DNA of 64,000 nt from Thamnaconus septentrionalis (taxonomy: Eukaryota; Chordata; Actinopteri; Tetraodontiformes; Monacanthidae): assembly GCA_009823395.1 (NCBI GenBank), contig CM020504.1, positions 23,660,540 through 23,724,539 on the forward strand. Direction: 5' to 3'. Positions 32,001-43,700 of this stretch are shown in pieces. Numbering within the stretch: the stretch's first letter is position 1; every line of letters begins with the position of its first letter. The notes under the pieces were generated by a model. That model searched no databases, was not told where the DNA came from, and saw nothing but the letters and a program-made list of their open reading frames with translations. The translations under genes were made by a program, and so were the position numbers.

Positions 32001-33170
32001 GCCAAGATGTAGAATGGTTTATGCAAATCCTCCTCTCCTGTTATTAAAAATGGAGGCACACACTGTTGCTTATTACAAAATGCAGATTTACCTGGGTGTG
32101 ATAGAACATGAGTGTTTCTTTTTGGCAAATGCATGTCAGGTGGAAAGACTGCATTGCATACTTTCTGGGTTTTTGTATTTAAAGGCTGTCATTTTTCAAA
32201 AACATTTCTATGTTGATGATGGAAGGAAAAGCAACGACTTAAGTGCAAATAAGCTTTGAGGTGATTTGCACATCCTACCGCATGACCAAGTGTTTCACTG
32301 CTCTGATGTTGTCTGCACATATTTAGAGGAAGCAATAGAGGCATCTTTAGAAATTAGATAATATCATCTAATCTAATAATGCATTTTCCTACTTTAGCAC
32401 AGAAAAGCCCACAACTAAGTTTTAAATGAAACTTTGTTGTTGTCTGTATGCCATTCCTACATGTTTAACGGTCTATCTCAGTTTATTTTTGAACAGTTTG
32501 AGCATATGTGCGTGAATTACCCAGGTCCTGCATTGCTCATTCATTCATCTTCTATACCCGCTTATTCCAATTCAGGGTCACGGGGATGAATGAATGATGT
32601 CCTGCACTGCTGATGGGTGGAATTAATCAGGAGAAGATTAGCATTTGGCATTAGAAGAGATCACCTCATTTAAACAAATGAAAAGCAGCTTGTCCTGATC
32701 TGCCAATAATGAAAACTATCCTCTTAAAGGGGCAGCGCACTCTTAGGTGAACAGAGCCAATTGTTTGTGTGTGAGATCAGAAATGCATGCTGAAAATGTA
32801 GCGGAGTCTGAAATGATGCCCGAACCTTTCCAAAGATGTGCTGAGTTTATGTAGAAGACCGACCCCCCACCCCCCCACCCCTGCTCTCCTCCCCCCACCC
32901 AGTGACTTCTAAAGTTGGGTTTAGGATTAAAACAGGAACATCTCCTGCGGAAGAACACAGAGTTTGTACGCAGAATGTAAGAAATACATTGAGGCGTGAG
33001 GCAGGGTCTTCAGTGGCAGGGTCCGTGCAGATTAATCTTTGCTCCTTGTCTGTGTAGGTGGCCTATAAAATCTGCTGCTGATAAAGCCTCTGTCCCGGAC
33101 TCTTAAGCTGCTACTGCGGCTCAGCGCTGACAAGCTGTATTCCCCTGAAGACAAGCTTTCATTAACTCGT

Positions 33171-33239
<69 letters not shown>

Positions 33240-34864
33240 AGGGTACAAATGCCAGTCTGTGTGTGTGTGTGTGTGCATGTGCGTGTATTCATATGCGCAT
33301 GTGTGTGCGGTCAAATACTTGTCAGCTGCAGCTGCCGTGCTCGCAATACAAATTGAAAAAAAAAAAAAAAACAGTCCACCAACAGGCAGACGGACACACT
33401 GATAGATGCATAGATATTTAGACAGATGTACTGTAGAAATGATGGATAGTAGAAAGAACCTGAGAAGGAGAAAGCAACAAGAACATTGTGCAACTTCAAA
33501 ATTGAGTAGGCTAAAAATAAAAAATCTATTTTCAGATTTAGCTGACACACTGACGGACACAAATACAAAATAAAACAACAACAAAAAAAATAACACTGGT
33601 GAAAGCAAAATGTGTGGGTCAGCATAAAGAGCACCCAGGCTCCTGAATAATAAAATATTTGGTTAAAAAGATTTTGTTGTTTAATGTTAATCAATCACAA
33701 CAGCTAATACAAAGAATTTCATCTCTTGTTGCAACACTTCTCTGAAGCTGAGAGTTGCCTTTTCCCTCTTGCTGTCTTTTAGTTATTTCTGAGCAGTCAG
33801 TACAATGCATTTATCACAGTTTTGTTTTTGTTTTTGCATCATCAAAAGTTCCACACATGACAGCAGCACCAGATATTTGTGGGTTGCAGAGCTGAGACAC
33901 ATAAACAAGCTCACCTTGCGTGAAGTTGTATCGGGCAGAGAAACCGATGGCCTCCAGTTCACTGTCTGCAACAAACTTGATGTACAGGTATCTCCCGCTG
34001 GAACGGACGTATGCCGGGCTTTCCTGCCCGCAGTAGCGACCAATGAGGGGCGAGAAGCCAAAAGGTCCATCCCGAACCTCAATGTGGTCGAACTTGCACT
34101 CCCAGGACGGTTCTATGGAGTACTTGTCATCGAAGAACAGGTCAATGCACTGGCGTGGAGCAGCTGGAGGAGAGGAACGGGACAGAGAGGTGCTGAGAAG
34201 CAGCAGAGAAGGTGAAGACGTTTTAGCCAGAAGAGACTTATTACCTTCTATGATGTAGACACACTCCCGCTCAGCTGGATATTTCTCAGGGTAATTGGGT
34301 GAGGTGAAATACCCTCCTTCAGGCTCCTTTACCCAGGTCCCACACTGTCCAGCAGGTGTCACACCTGAGTTGTTCGTCACTGGAAGATAGCAGGGAGATT
34401 CAAGTGACTTTCTGTCAAGCACTTTATTTTCAAAATCTGACTTTAACCACTAAAAGGTTTTGATGTTTTTTCATTATAAAAAGAAACTGATTCCAGTTAG
34501 CTGCTCATATTAGCACAGAGTTGACTTAATTCCTAAGTTTCTTTGCTTCAATGTTTGTTTTTATAATGTAAAACATAAAGTGCGAGGATACCTTGAGCTT
34601 TTGTTTTGGCAGCTAAGGCACCTGACAGCTCAGGTGCGACGAGGCTTGCTGCTAAAGCTGGAAGATTAGAAGAATGTCAAAGAAAAGATATTTACAACAG
34701 TATTAAACACCCATCCACCCACCCACTCACTCACTCACATGCACACACACACACACATACATTTCACATGAAGAATGATATCATCACATTATTGACAGAG
34801 CTACATAGTCAAGCATGTTCAAATCAGGAAACTTACTGAAGGACAGGAGAAGTTTGTGCACCAT
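29057..34864 (-). CDS. neto1: neuropilin and tolloid-like protein 1 (Neto1-type)
   Basis: This is a complete ten-exon gene: 34864-34837, 34657-34592, 34379-34245, 34163-33915, 31076-31035, 30957-30830, 30734-30506, 30306-30193, 30101-29957 and 29579-29057. All borders are GT/AG, the phases join, and the product is 552 residues. Neto proteins are single-pass auxiliary subunits of kainate (and, for Neto1, NMDA) glutamate receptors. Domains in order are a signal peptide (MVHKLLLSF...), CUB1 at about 43-158 ([39 protein letters not shown]), CUB2 at about 174-291 ([15 protein letters not shown]) and an LDL-receptor class A module at about 293-330 ([24 protein letters not shown]). A membrane helix at about 346-368 and a cytoplasmic tail with [12 protein letters not shown] and [18 protein letters not shown] follow. 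The tail matches NETO1 rather than NETO2. It ends in LSNDF, not the TRV PDZ ligand of mammalian NETO1. It may be the teleost paralogue called neto1-like. Confidence 0.88.
32546..32590 (-). mobile_element. terminal fragment of the LINE/SINE-type tail, inverted
   Basis: CATTCATCTTCTATACCCGC followed by TTATTCC and CAGGGTCACGGGG is the reverse complement of the end of the repeat also seen at 10058-10372. Only about 45 bases remain. Confidence 0.5.
32863..32900 (-). other. potential G-quadruplex tract
   Basis: The plus strand has four C-runs of 4 to 7 bases separated by single A or a short spacer. The minus strand, which is the transcribed RNA sense of neto1, therefore has G-runs fitting a quadruplex pattern. 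It lies in an intron. Confidence 0.5.
33173..33238. repeat. (GT)33 microsatellite
   Basis: An uninterrupted 66-base GT repeat lies in neto1 intron 4, followed by a second, shorter GT tract at about 33258-33275. Confidence 0.97.
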
Positions 34865-35165
34865 TTCTGGTCCCTGTGGATGGGCAGCTCTGTCTCAGAT
34901 ATTGCCATCAAACTGTCCTAAATGTCCTGAAACTGTTGAAAAAAACACCTCCAGTGCATCATTTCCCCACAAAATAACACAAGTCCACACGCATGTCCGT
35001 CTCTGGTCCTCTGTCTGTCAGAGAGCTCAAAGGATTACTCTCCCATCCGCCACAAACCTTCACAATTTTTTGCTCCACCTTTAGGCTGCATTAATCCTCT
35101 CAGAAGATCTGCGGTCATTGACAGAGCCGTGCCCGTTTAGAGGGGGCCAGAGCCACCAACAACGC

Positions 35166-35223
35166 TGTGTTTGTGTGTGTGTGTTTGTGTGTTTGTGTGT
35201 TTGTGTGTGTGTGTGTGTGTGTG
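35166..35223. repeat. GT/TTTGTG imperfect repeat
   Basis: GT units mixed with TTTGTG lie about 300 bases upstream of the neto1 start codon. Confidence 0.85.
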
Positions 35224-35771
35224 CGTTGGCTTGTTTGTTTGCATGCTTTAGTGCCTGTTGACATTATCTTGGTCTTTAAGTTAACGCTACAGTGTGAAAA
35301 AAAATATCCAATCAATATTTAATAAGCATTAGATATTAAGTTTAAAGTTTATTTTCATTGAAATATTTTTTTTTTGTACACTGCTGCACAGATGATGGAT
35401 TTTCCAGTTAACCTGATCCTATTTGCGGTCCACAGTGAGCTGAATATAAAGTAAACTAATTTAAAAGCACCATCAGAATTCTAACATGCTGAATGCTTGG
35501 GTAGAGTAACAACCCACCAACCCATACAGCGCTTACAAATACTGGTATACTTTACCCATTTAGATTGATCGAAATGTAAACTCTAAAAGAGTCTATGGCA
35601 CAGCAGCCAGAGATGTTAATTGTATGACCAATGGGCCTGAACAGCTGGACAGTTAAAAGTCCCATCTTTATCCAAGAGGGGGCAGCAGATCCCAGTAGAA
35701 GAGCTCTTAAAAGACCAAATCAGCAGCTGAGATCCCCAACTGGTCTGTTCATCCTCCTTTGACTCCTGACA

Positions 35772-36049
35772 TCAACATACTATTTTCTTTGCACCGCTGC
35801 CGCTCACAGGACATTTGAAAATCATTATTATTAGAGGGAGTATTGTCTGTAAACCCCAAAGAGACGGTTATGGTAAGAAATGAGCAGGTTGTGAAATAGT
35901 CAGAGCAGCCCGTCTGGCACCAACAACCACGCCGCATTCAAACTCACTGAAATCCCTTTCTTCTCCACTTGGATGCGCTCTTTGAACTCGAGCAAGTCGT
36001 CTACACCAAATGGCTGAAGGAGGAACGTGTTCAGGTCCCACAGACCCAT
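35772..36049 (-). CDS. candidate two-exon small gene, unrecognised
   Basis: I do not recognise this. Exon 1 at 36049-35948 is an open 34-codon segment starting MGLWDLNTFLLQPFGVDD. Its ATG has A at -3 and G at +4, and it ends exactly at TCA|GTGAGT, a strong donor in phase 0. A plausible acceptor (TTTACAG) precedes 35846. Reading on in phase gives 24 more codons (TILPLIIMIFKCPVSGSG, then a short tail) to TGA at 35772. The predicted product is 58 residues: an acidic/amphipathic first half and a short hydrophobic stretch. The intron would be 101 bp. It lies in the neto1/crispld1 divergent region. It could equally be chance, an alternative neto1 5' exon, or a decayed gene. An overlapping plus-strand frame also exists. 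Confidence 0.25.
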
Positions 36050-36170
36050 TGTTTTTCGCGAAAGCACCCTTACCCTCACCAAATTCTATATTATAATAAT
36101 AAAGATTCAGAAGCGTTCGGGGGGAAAGTGTGTTTTTGGTTTGGCACTTATGTTGCAGTTTAATAGTCAT

Positions 36171-36184
36171 CCAGCAGATGGCAG
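36171..36184 (+). promoter_or_regulatory. CTCF-like site, perfect core match
   Basis: CCAGCAGATGGCAG matches all 14 positions of the vertebrate CTCF core CCASYAGRKGGCRS. It lies between the divergent neto1 and crispld1 genes, where an insulator would make sense. Occupancy is inferred only. Confidence 0.45.
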
Positions 36185-36437
36185 TGTCGCAACAACCGAC
36201 GACCAAGGGTTCTAGGAAAGCAGGAATAGGATCTCTCCGTGTCTGCGCTGGTGACAGAATATTGGCCCAAATACGCCCTGTAACTGGCCAATCAAATGTT
36301 TACATGCAGTTGGGCATCTGAAGTGGCTGATGACTGTAATTTAACCTGGAAGATTATGTATGTATGGATGATGCTACACACGACCACCAAAACAAGCAGG
36401 TGACACCCTGAACTCGTCGCCATATTCTTTGCTATAG

Positions 36438-36438
36438 T

Positions 36439-36473
<35 letters not shown>

Positions 36474-36475
36474 TT
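36438..36475. repeat. (TTTA)n microsatellite
   Basis: About nine TTTA units lie in the neto1/crispld1 divergent region. Confidence 0.95.
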
Positions 36476-36857
36476 CATCCATTCATGAAGCGGGAACTCC
36501 GCTTTCTGGATCCATGCTACTGGACTATTTGAGACAAATTACATGTATGATGACTTTTTGAGTTTTAGATGCATCCCTATAATAGCCAACATCAGCAGTG
36601 AGACCTGACTGTGACGGCATCAAACTTAGGAGAAACTGAGAAAATGCAGAGTGAGCACTTTCTGGCTGCCATAGCATCCACAAGTCAACTTTTCCCTCCT
36701 CCCTGCCCCTCAAATAGATCAACCAGCGACTTGCAGCAAACCTTCGGCTGTCCCCCTGTGTGTGTGTGTGTGTCGGGGGGGTCGAGTACCCCCCCTTTTT
36801 TTCAATGGAGGCGTGGTGCTTTGCGTCGCGCGCTGCGTTGCTATGCGCAAATTTGGC

Positions 36858-36865
36858 ATATAAGC
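36858..36865 (+). promoter_or_regulatory. TATA-like box of crispld1
   Basis: CATATAAG lies in a CpG-rich setting (GCGTCGCGCGCTGCG upstream). It is about 30 bases before a plausible transcription start near 36890. A non-coding first exon could end at the donor TTTGCAG|GTAAAA at 37120/37121 and splice to the acceptor before 37749. Confidence 0.45.
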
Positions 36866-37155
36866 GCCAAATGAGCGTCGATCCCATGCAGCCCGCAGCG
36901 CAACAAGCGACTTGAGGAATTCAGCAGGTACCTGTAGACTTTTCTTCGTCTCTCTGACTCCCCAGGGCGAACACACGGCACTTAAAGCAGAGCCCCGTGC
37001 GCTTGTCTTGTGTGATGGATAGAACTACAGGCTCTCAGGACTGGAAGAGCGGCTCCCTGCACTGACCTGGAAGCGCTCTGGAATATTTTCCCCGGGAAAT
37101 AATTCGATTGAAGTTTGCAGGTAAAACTGAAACGGATTTTTTTTCTATTTTATTG

Positions 37156-37166
37156 ACGATGATGAC

Positions 37167-37207
<41 letters not shown>
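37156..37207. repeat. (GAT)n trinucleotide repeat
   Basis: About 17 GAT/GAC units lie just inside the proposed first intron of crispld1. Confidence 0.95.
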
Positions 37208-37782
37208 CAGAAAGTTCAGTTCATATTCAGAATATGAGCTGAAGTTTTTGTCATCTTAAATGTTGTACTAAAGACAGCTTATTATAGCTTCCCTCTCAAA
37301 GTTTACATAATATACATACATATGTATATACAGGCACATGCTTCACAGATATTCCTGCTGCATGCCTCCTCTACTGCGACCGACCTTGTCAAAAGTTTAC
37401 ACTGGTTCCACTGTGCAAAGGGATGCAGTGACCTGCAGATGCACTCATGCTGCTGAGGGCTTAGCCCGTGTGCTTCCAGCACTGTAAATATACCTTGATT
37501 CAAGCCAAAAGTGGATTCCAAGTGATCTGCCATTGAGAGGCTGCAGCATATAGCAGATAAATTGCAGATGATTGATGTTTACCAATCATTATGGTTAATC
37601 TTCTTCGCAAGCACTTGTTTTATCTGTGTTTAGGTACCTTGAGCTGAGCTGATTGAGCTATGCATCAATGACTCAGACAGCAATGTCAGACAGTATGCAG
37701 CAATTAAACTTTAGCCTTCTTTTTAATGACGCATGTTGTCCCTTGCAGATCAAACTGTCATTAAGAGGATCCGCACGTTACC

Positions 37783-40700
37783 ATGAGGCGCCCCCCTCCA
37801 TTATCAGCCTGGGTTCATTTGGCAAGCTTGTTTTTGTGCTTGACCCAAACTGTCTTGTCTGTGGTATTGGACAATTCCACAAAGCTTGAGTCCATCTTGG
37901 ACAAGAGTGAGGAGTGGTGGCAAGCCAGGTCGAGGGGGAGGAGGGCCATCAGTGAGGGAGACATGCACCTCATCCTCGACTTGCACAACAAGCTGCGGGG
38001 TCAGGTGCACCCTCCTGCCTCCAACATGGAGTACATGGTAAGTGCTGAGTACACGGCTCTCCGTTTTACTGCAGTACCCGTCAAGAGTCATGCTTAAAAT
38101 TGTGGAGTCCGTTAATCAGTAATGATGAGTTGAGATCATCTTTGACAAGCCTCCTTGAAATGTGGGATTGGGAAGGGACATGAATTTTTCATTTTGATTT
38201 GCTTTGCTTTTTAGCCTCTGTACTGATCTGATTTTTGTATCAGAGTTATCATTCTGCTGCTAATATTTAGACTGGGTTTAATGACAATGGGGTTGGTCTT
38301 TTTGTAAGTAACTTTGTCAAGTTTCACAAACCTTACCGTTTAAAAAACTTCAGACGGCGCTGGCTGTGAACCCTATCTCTATGCTTCAACAGGGGATTTC
38401 CATCTTTATATGCAGTTAATATTTGGAGCATGCAACACAGTTTGGGTTGGATTGAGATGCACATGCTGAAAATTATTTGAATTTCAAATGAATTACAGGT
38501 TATTAGACTACAACTCTCTTGAATACTCAATACGAATTGGTTCATCACCAATTTTCGTTCACCATTTCTCTGTCAAGAGTTATTTTTTTCCAATAATGAC
38601 TAACTCACTATACATCATCTCTTATGTGTAACAATTTTACATGTAACGTAAACTCAGGTTTCAGGTGGACTGACAATAAATATGTAATAAAACGCATTGC
38701 ATAGTTCCAAATGAATTATCATTTTGTAGCTTTGCTATATTGACTGACTTGTGAGCATTACCAACTAGGGTTAGAATGTGAAACAAAGAAAGTTTGAATT
38801 AGTGAAGCCACAGAATTGCTTTGCCACTAGACGTGCTTGTGTCAGCTCCAGGCAGCAGAGTTGAAGAGCAGTCAGAACGAAGGAGAAGAACCTGCCTGCC
38901 CACCCTCACTGACCCTGGCCTGTATTTAGCTCTCACCCTCGCAGCGTTGTCCACCACGCTAACCTCACTTATCCTGCCAACCTTTCACCCGCCCCTTCCT
39001 GCCTCATGACTCCTTGCTCTATCACACCGCCCCCCACCTCCTCCCCCCACCGCAGCCTCACTCAGGCTTTTCTTCAGCCTCCACTTTCCCTCTCTTTCCT
39101 GCCACCTACTCCCTCCACATCCATCTCAACTCACTCAGTCACTCCCTGGCCAAAGCCCATGTTGTCTTTTATTTGATCCTCCACGCATTTCATTTTGGGT
39201 GCCGCCGCGGCAAATCTATTTCAAACATGTCGATCCTCGCAGTTTGAAGTGTGGCTCATAGTAGTGTAAATGTGTTTTACGTGACTAATCCAGTGTTTCT
39301 TTAGCAAGGGATACTATTACGGATGGTAATGATGTGGTAGGGTTGGGCACTCATGACGGCCAACTATTTGGTTTGCGGATTGCAGGATCTGGAGGCCAAA
39401 ACGGGTTGCACCTTGCAACTTTCACCCATTTCATTGTCTACAAAATTGTTCCTAATACATGATTAAAGCGTTCCCAAAAGCCAAAATCTTCTTTCGATGG
39501 ATTTCTTAGATATGGATTTTCTCCAACTTTTTTGTTTCTTTTGTAAAGTGCTCCCGTGAGCATTCACTATGAATTGCCTCATTGCAGCACAGCACATCTT
39601 GCACTCTGTTCTGCAGCAGAGGTGGTCCAGGCAGATGGCTGGAAACAGTTCTCTTGTTTTGGGCACTTAATGCTCTCTGGAATGCAAAAGAAGATTGGCC
39701 ATTATTGTGGCCTCTCTCCCAAACCTGGTGGGTAGTCCACCGTCCTTTCTGCTGTATAATGAGGAGTCAGATGAAGGATAATAAGTTGTGACGTTTATGC
39801 TCACAGAGAACATTAGTCTCAAATGTGGAATGTTTACAGCCAAAATTTCTGGTCGAAATTTTACAACATTCTTTCTCAAGTTAGTACATGCACTGTCAGG
39901 TAAGCAGTGTCTGCTTCGGGAATTAAATATTTATTGTGTTTTAAACAAACAAGTTTGATTTTATTAACCAAACAGAGGTAAAGATTCTTCTTCAGATTAG
40001 AATTGTATTTAGTTCCATTTTTAAAGGCCCACTGGACCTGTTACTTATCCCCAAAACTGTGGATCTCTACAGACAAGCACAGTTAGACCACTGCAACTGG
40101 CAACCTTTCCCCGTGTCCCTCTCTGTGAAAACTGAGTAACTGAACTTTGTTGTACCTTCTGCATATTTGGAAATTATCCCCTCAAGATTTCAAAGGTCTC
40201 AGCAGCAGGATCACCTAGCTGGACGTGTTACTACTGCTAACCCAGGAGTGGTATCAAATGTCCAGCAACTGCTTGAAAATGTCCCTGGATGAAAAGGATT
40301 CCAGTGGATGTTCAGAAACAGATGCCCATTAGGAGTGTCTGAAACACACAGCAGTTCCAGTTGACTCAAAACGGCAATGTTATTACCACTGTTATTACAT
40401 TATCCTCGATAGCTTCATAGCTGCAGCTGCTGCATCTAAGTCACAAGATTGATGAGAGCACAGCAACTCATCTATGGCTGATATCGTCCAACATTTGAAT
40501 TTACTTCAACTGGCTCTCTGTCAAACTCCAAAGTAGCTTAAGCACTGCAACTCCAAGAAACATCCCTTGCATGCTGACAGGAACATAGGGGCACAGTTGG
40601 AAGTTCAGGTCAAATTAAACCAACAAATGATTGGATGACATCACACAACACACATGTATCACATGGAAATCTTTGCATCCATAAAAAAATTCAGATTAGA

Positions 40701-43700
40701 TTGCGTCACCAGTGTCTGCATTGGCACTTACACGGGTGGAAGACGAATGAGCTTTCTGCTGTGGGTGAACTGTCTCCTTGATTAGGACAAAAACAGGATG
40801 CGGCACTGTATAGGCAACAATCTTTAAAGTCAAGCTGACATATGGAAAACATTATGGTGGTCAGCCACAGCAGTTGCAGCACCTCATCTGAGAATTATCC
40901 TATTAGCCTGACGCATTATAGCCACCATTTCAACAGTTTGCGAACAGCAGAGCACAGTGCGCCTATTCTTCTTCCTTCAGCAATAATCACTAAAGAGCTT
41001 TTGCTCAAAAAGCGTTCAAGTAATTGAAGTGAGTGATGTTATCGAGCCCCTAAACAGAGGCTGTCTGTTTTGGATGCCTTTCCTCTTTGCTTGTTCGGGA
41101 GAGCCGAACTTGAACTGGAAACAAGCCATGAAACAACCACATTCGACAGTCACAAAAAGCTGTGAGCTGATGTGTTGTGGCGGCCGTGGTTCCTCTCTGT
41201 TTGCTGTCTTTTTCACACACGTCCGTGTGGGAGAGGGCAAAGTGTGTTCCATAGAAAAAGCTGTGTCAAAGTTTTGACAGGCTCACAATGACGATAATCC
41301 AATACTGTTGTCCAGTTTACCTGTAATATGCTAGATCAATTTTGAATAAGGTCATGGATTTCATAATACAAGCCCAAAGAACTATCCGAGAAAATGATTG
41401 GTGAGAACTACAACTGAAGCTGGAGTTTGTAGCTGTAAATAAATGAGAGCTGCTTCCTCCAGCTGACCCTCTGAGGCTTCCTTACAGGCTCATCTTTCAG
41501 GTGGTGTTTGTGTGCGTCTACTCCCCCCAGGTGTGGGACTATGAGTTGGAGAGGAGTGCAGAGCACTGGGCTCATACCTGCCGATGGGAGCACGGTCCCA
41601 GCCACATGTTGACTCAAATAGGCCAAAACCTTGGAGCACACTGGGGCAGGTATGAATGTGGAGCGAAGTAGAGGATGCAAATCCAGAATTTATACAACAG
41701 TATGAAATAATATTGTGTCACTTGTAGACAAAGTTATTGACAAACTTAATAGGGGCTGTTTTGGTCACTGCTTTTGTCTGAGGAGCTCCCCCTAGAGTTT
41801 TGTGGGGGCATAAATCTTATCACTCAATCAGACACGCATTTCCTCTTCAACGCTCCTCAGAAAATGGCCATGTAAATGTAAGCAGCGTTGACTGGTTCTA
41901 GCGGTTAGCTGCCAGTAGGTTTGTGTTGTAGTGCCAAAAAGAAGTCCAATGTTTAATTGAGTTACTCCAGAAACAACAACTTGCAAGAAGACACTCGTTC
42001 TCCCCATTTAACCATCACAACAAATCTGGAGCTTTATGATACCATTAAAATGTTGCAAGGTTGATCTTTAGTTATTCCTCATCAACTCAAACTTCTACCC
42101 GAGGTTAACTGAAGACTATATTAGATTTTCTACTGTCTACATTTAGTTTTCATGTAAAAATGTGTTTGTTTAAATCAAAGGCAAAAAATAAAAACACAAG
42201 TTCTTGTGACTTTAGGGACCGCCCCCCCACCTACCATGTCCAGGCCTGGTATGATGAGGTGAGGTACTACAGCTATCCATATTCCCAGGAGTGTAACCCA
42301 CATTGCCCATTTAGATGTTCCGGCCCAGTTTGTACACACTACACCCAGGTAAGTGCTTCATTGGGCTTTTTACTTTTTCTTTAGTGCATTCTTGTTCGGA
42401 ATTCCTCTAAAAGTGCTGCAAAGTCTGTCCGGATGTGCTGAATTTGTAAATGCATAAAAATAAGGCAAATTTCAATGTTACCGTATCACTTGATGATAAA
42501 CTTAAAGGAATTTGCTGCTTATTTACTTTGCTCTCTTTTCTCAGCTGGTGTGGGCGACCAGCAATCGTATTGGCTGTGCCATCAACGTGTGTTACAACAT
42601 GAATGTGTGGGGGATGATCTGGGCCAAAGCCGTCTATCTGGTGTGCAACTACTCACCACCGTATGTTTTTTATCTCATCGTCTACATAGTGGTCTCACTC
42701 CCAACATGTCCGAAAGAACACTTTCATCAATTTTGAAAGGAGCGTTGAGAGAGATTTTACATTTTGAAAGTGTGATTTGTCAACATTTCCTCAACAAAAC
42801 ATCCACAAGTTTGCTATCGTACATTTCACTTATAAAATAAAATTAAAAAGTAAAAAAAAAGTACCAAAAATATCATACAGTAACAATTTGTTCCTTTTTT
42901 GTAAGTTGTGCTGATTATTAGAGTTTGCCATTGCTGCACTGTAAAACGTGGAGGGGCTACAGGAGGTTACAGAGAGACAATGCTTTGTATTTTTGGACCC
43001 ACCTCTAATATCGGCTTGACCTCACCAACTTGACTCTCAACAGAACTTGATTATCTCTCAAAAACATTATTCATAAAAGCACAATTTGTGTGTTAGAATT
43101 GTTCCAAAGTGTCTGAGAGTGACTAAGTTCCTGACGTTGTGTTCTCAGGGGGAACTGGTGGGGTCACGCTCCATACAAATATGGAGCTCCATGTTCTGCC
43201 TGTCCAGCAAGCTATGCTGGAGGCTGCAGGGACAATCTCTGCTACAAGGGTAAGTGTGCGGCACATCTGTAGTTTTTGTCATACTTGACGTCTTTTCATA
43301 ATGATAATTTTGAAGTATTTCAAAAACATAGTTCATAACGTTCCACAGCATCAGCTATATTTCCTCGCCACACTGCCATCACTGTCTTACACAAAAGTAC
43401 ATTGTTTTGTTTCTTCAATTTATAGTGGTAACATGAGTTTAGATGAATTTTTTTTGTCTCTGTATGAGAGTTGTGAAGATCAAAATTGTGATTTGTAAAA
43501 TGTATTAAAATAGATATCGAGAAGGTATGCCATGCAAATTCACTTACATTTAAACAGAAAATAAAAAAATAAAAGTTTTATTACCTAAATAAAATCAGTG
43601 TACCACAACATTTACTCATGTTGTTTGCCAGGTGAGAGCTGCCATAGGGACTAGACAAGGTAAGCCAAAGGTTGCCAAGTAGGAGGCAGTTTTACTTATT

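Larger units (their letters stand above)
31077..33914 (-). other. neto1 intron 4 (large)
   Basis: This 2.8-kb intron separates the CUB1 exon from the 42-nt linker exon. It contains GT-rich tracts (31889-31911 and 33173-33238), an inverted-orientation LINE/SINE tail end at 32546-32590, a C-rich tract at 32863-32900 and an A-run at 33357-33371. No further exon is recognised. Other neto1 introns hold only short repeats. Confidence 0.55.
34865..36850. other. divergent 5' region between neto1 and crispld1
   Basis: neto1 points left from 34864 and crispld1 points right from about 36890, so their promoters share this 2-kb segment. It contains the GT repeat at 35166-35223, a CTCF-like word at 35672-35685 (two mismatches), the candidate small gene at 35772-36049, a perfect CTCF core match at 36171-36184 and a TTTA repeat at 36438-36475. 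A GC hairpin lies at 36775-36795. Confidence 0.55.

Noticed and set aside
33162..33608. 148-codon frame with poly(Thr-His)
   Set aside because: It is created by the (GT)33 microsatellite read on the minus strand.
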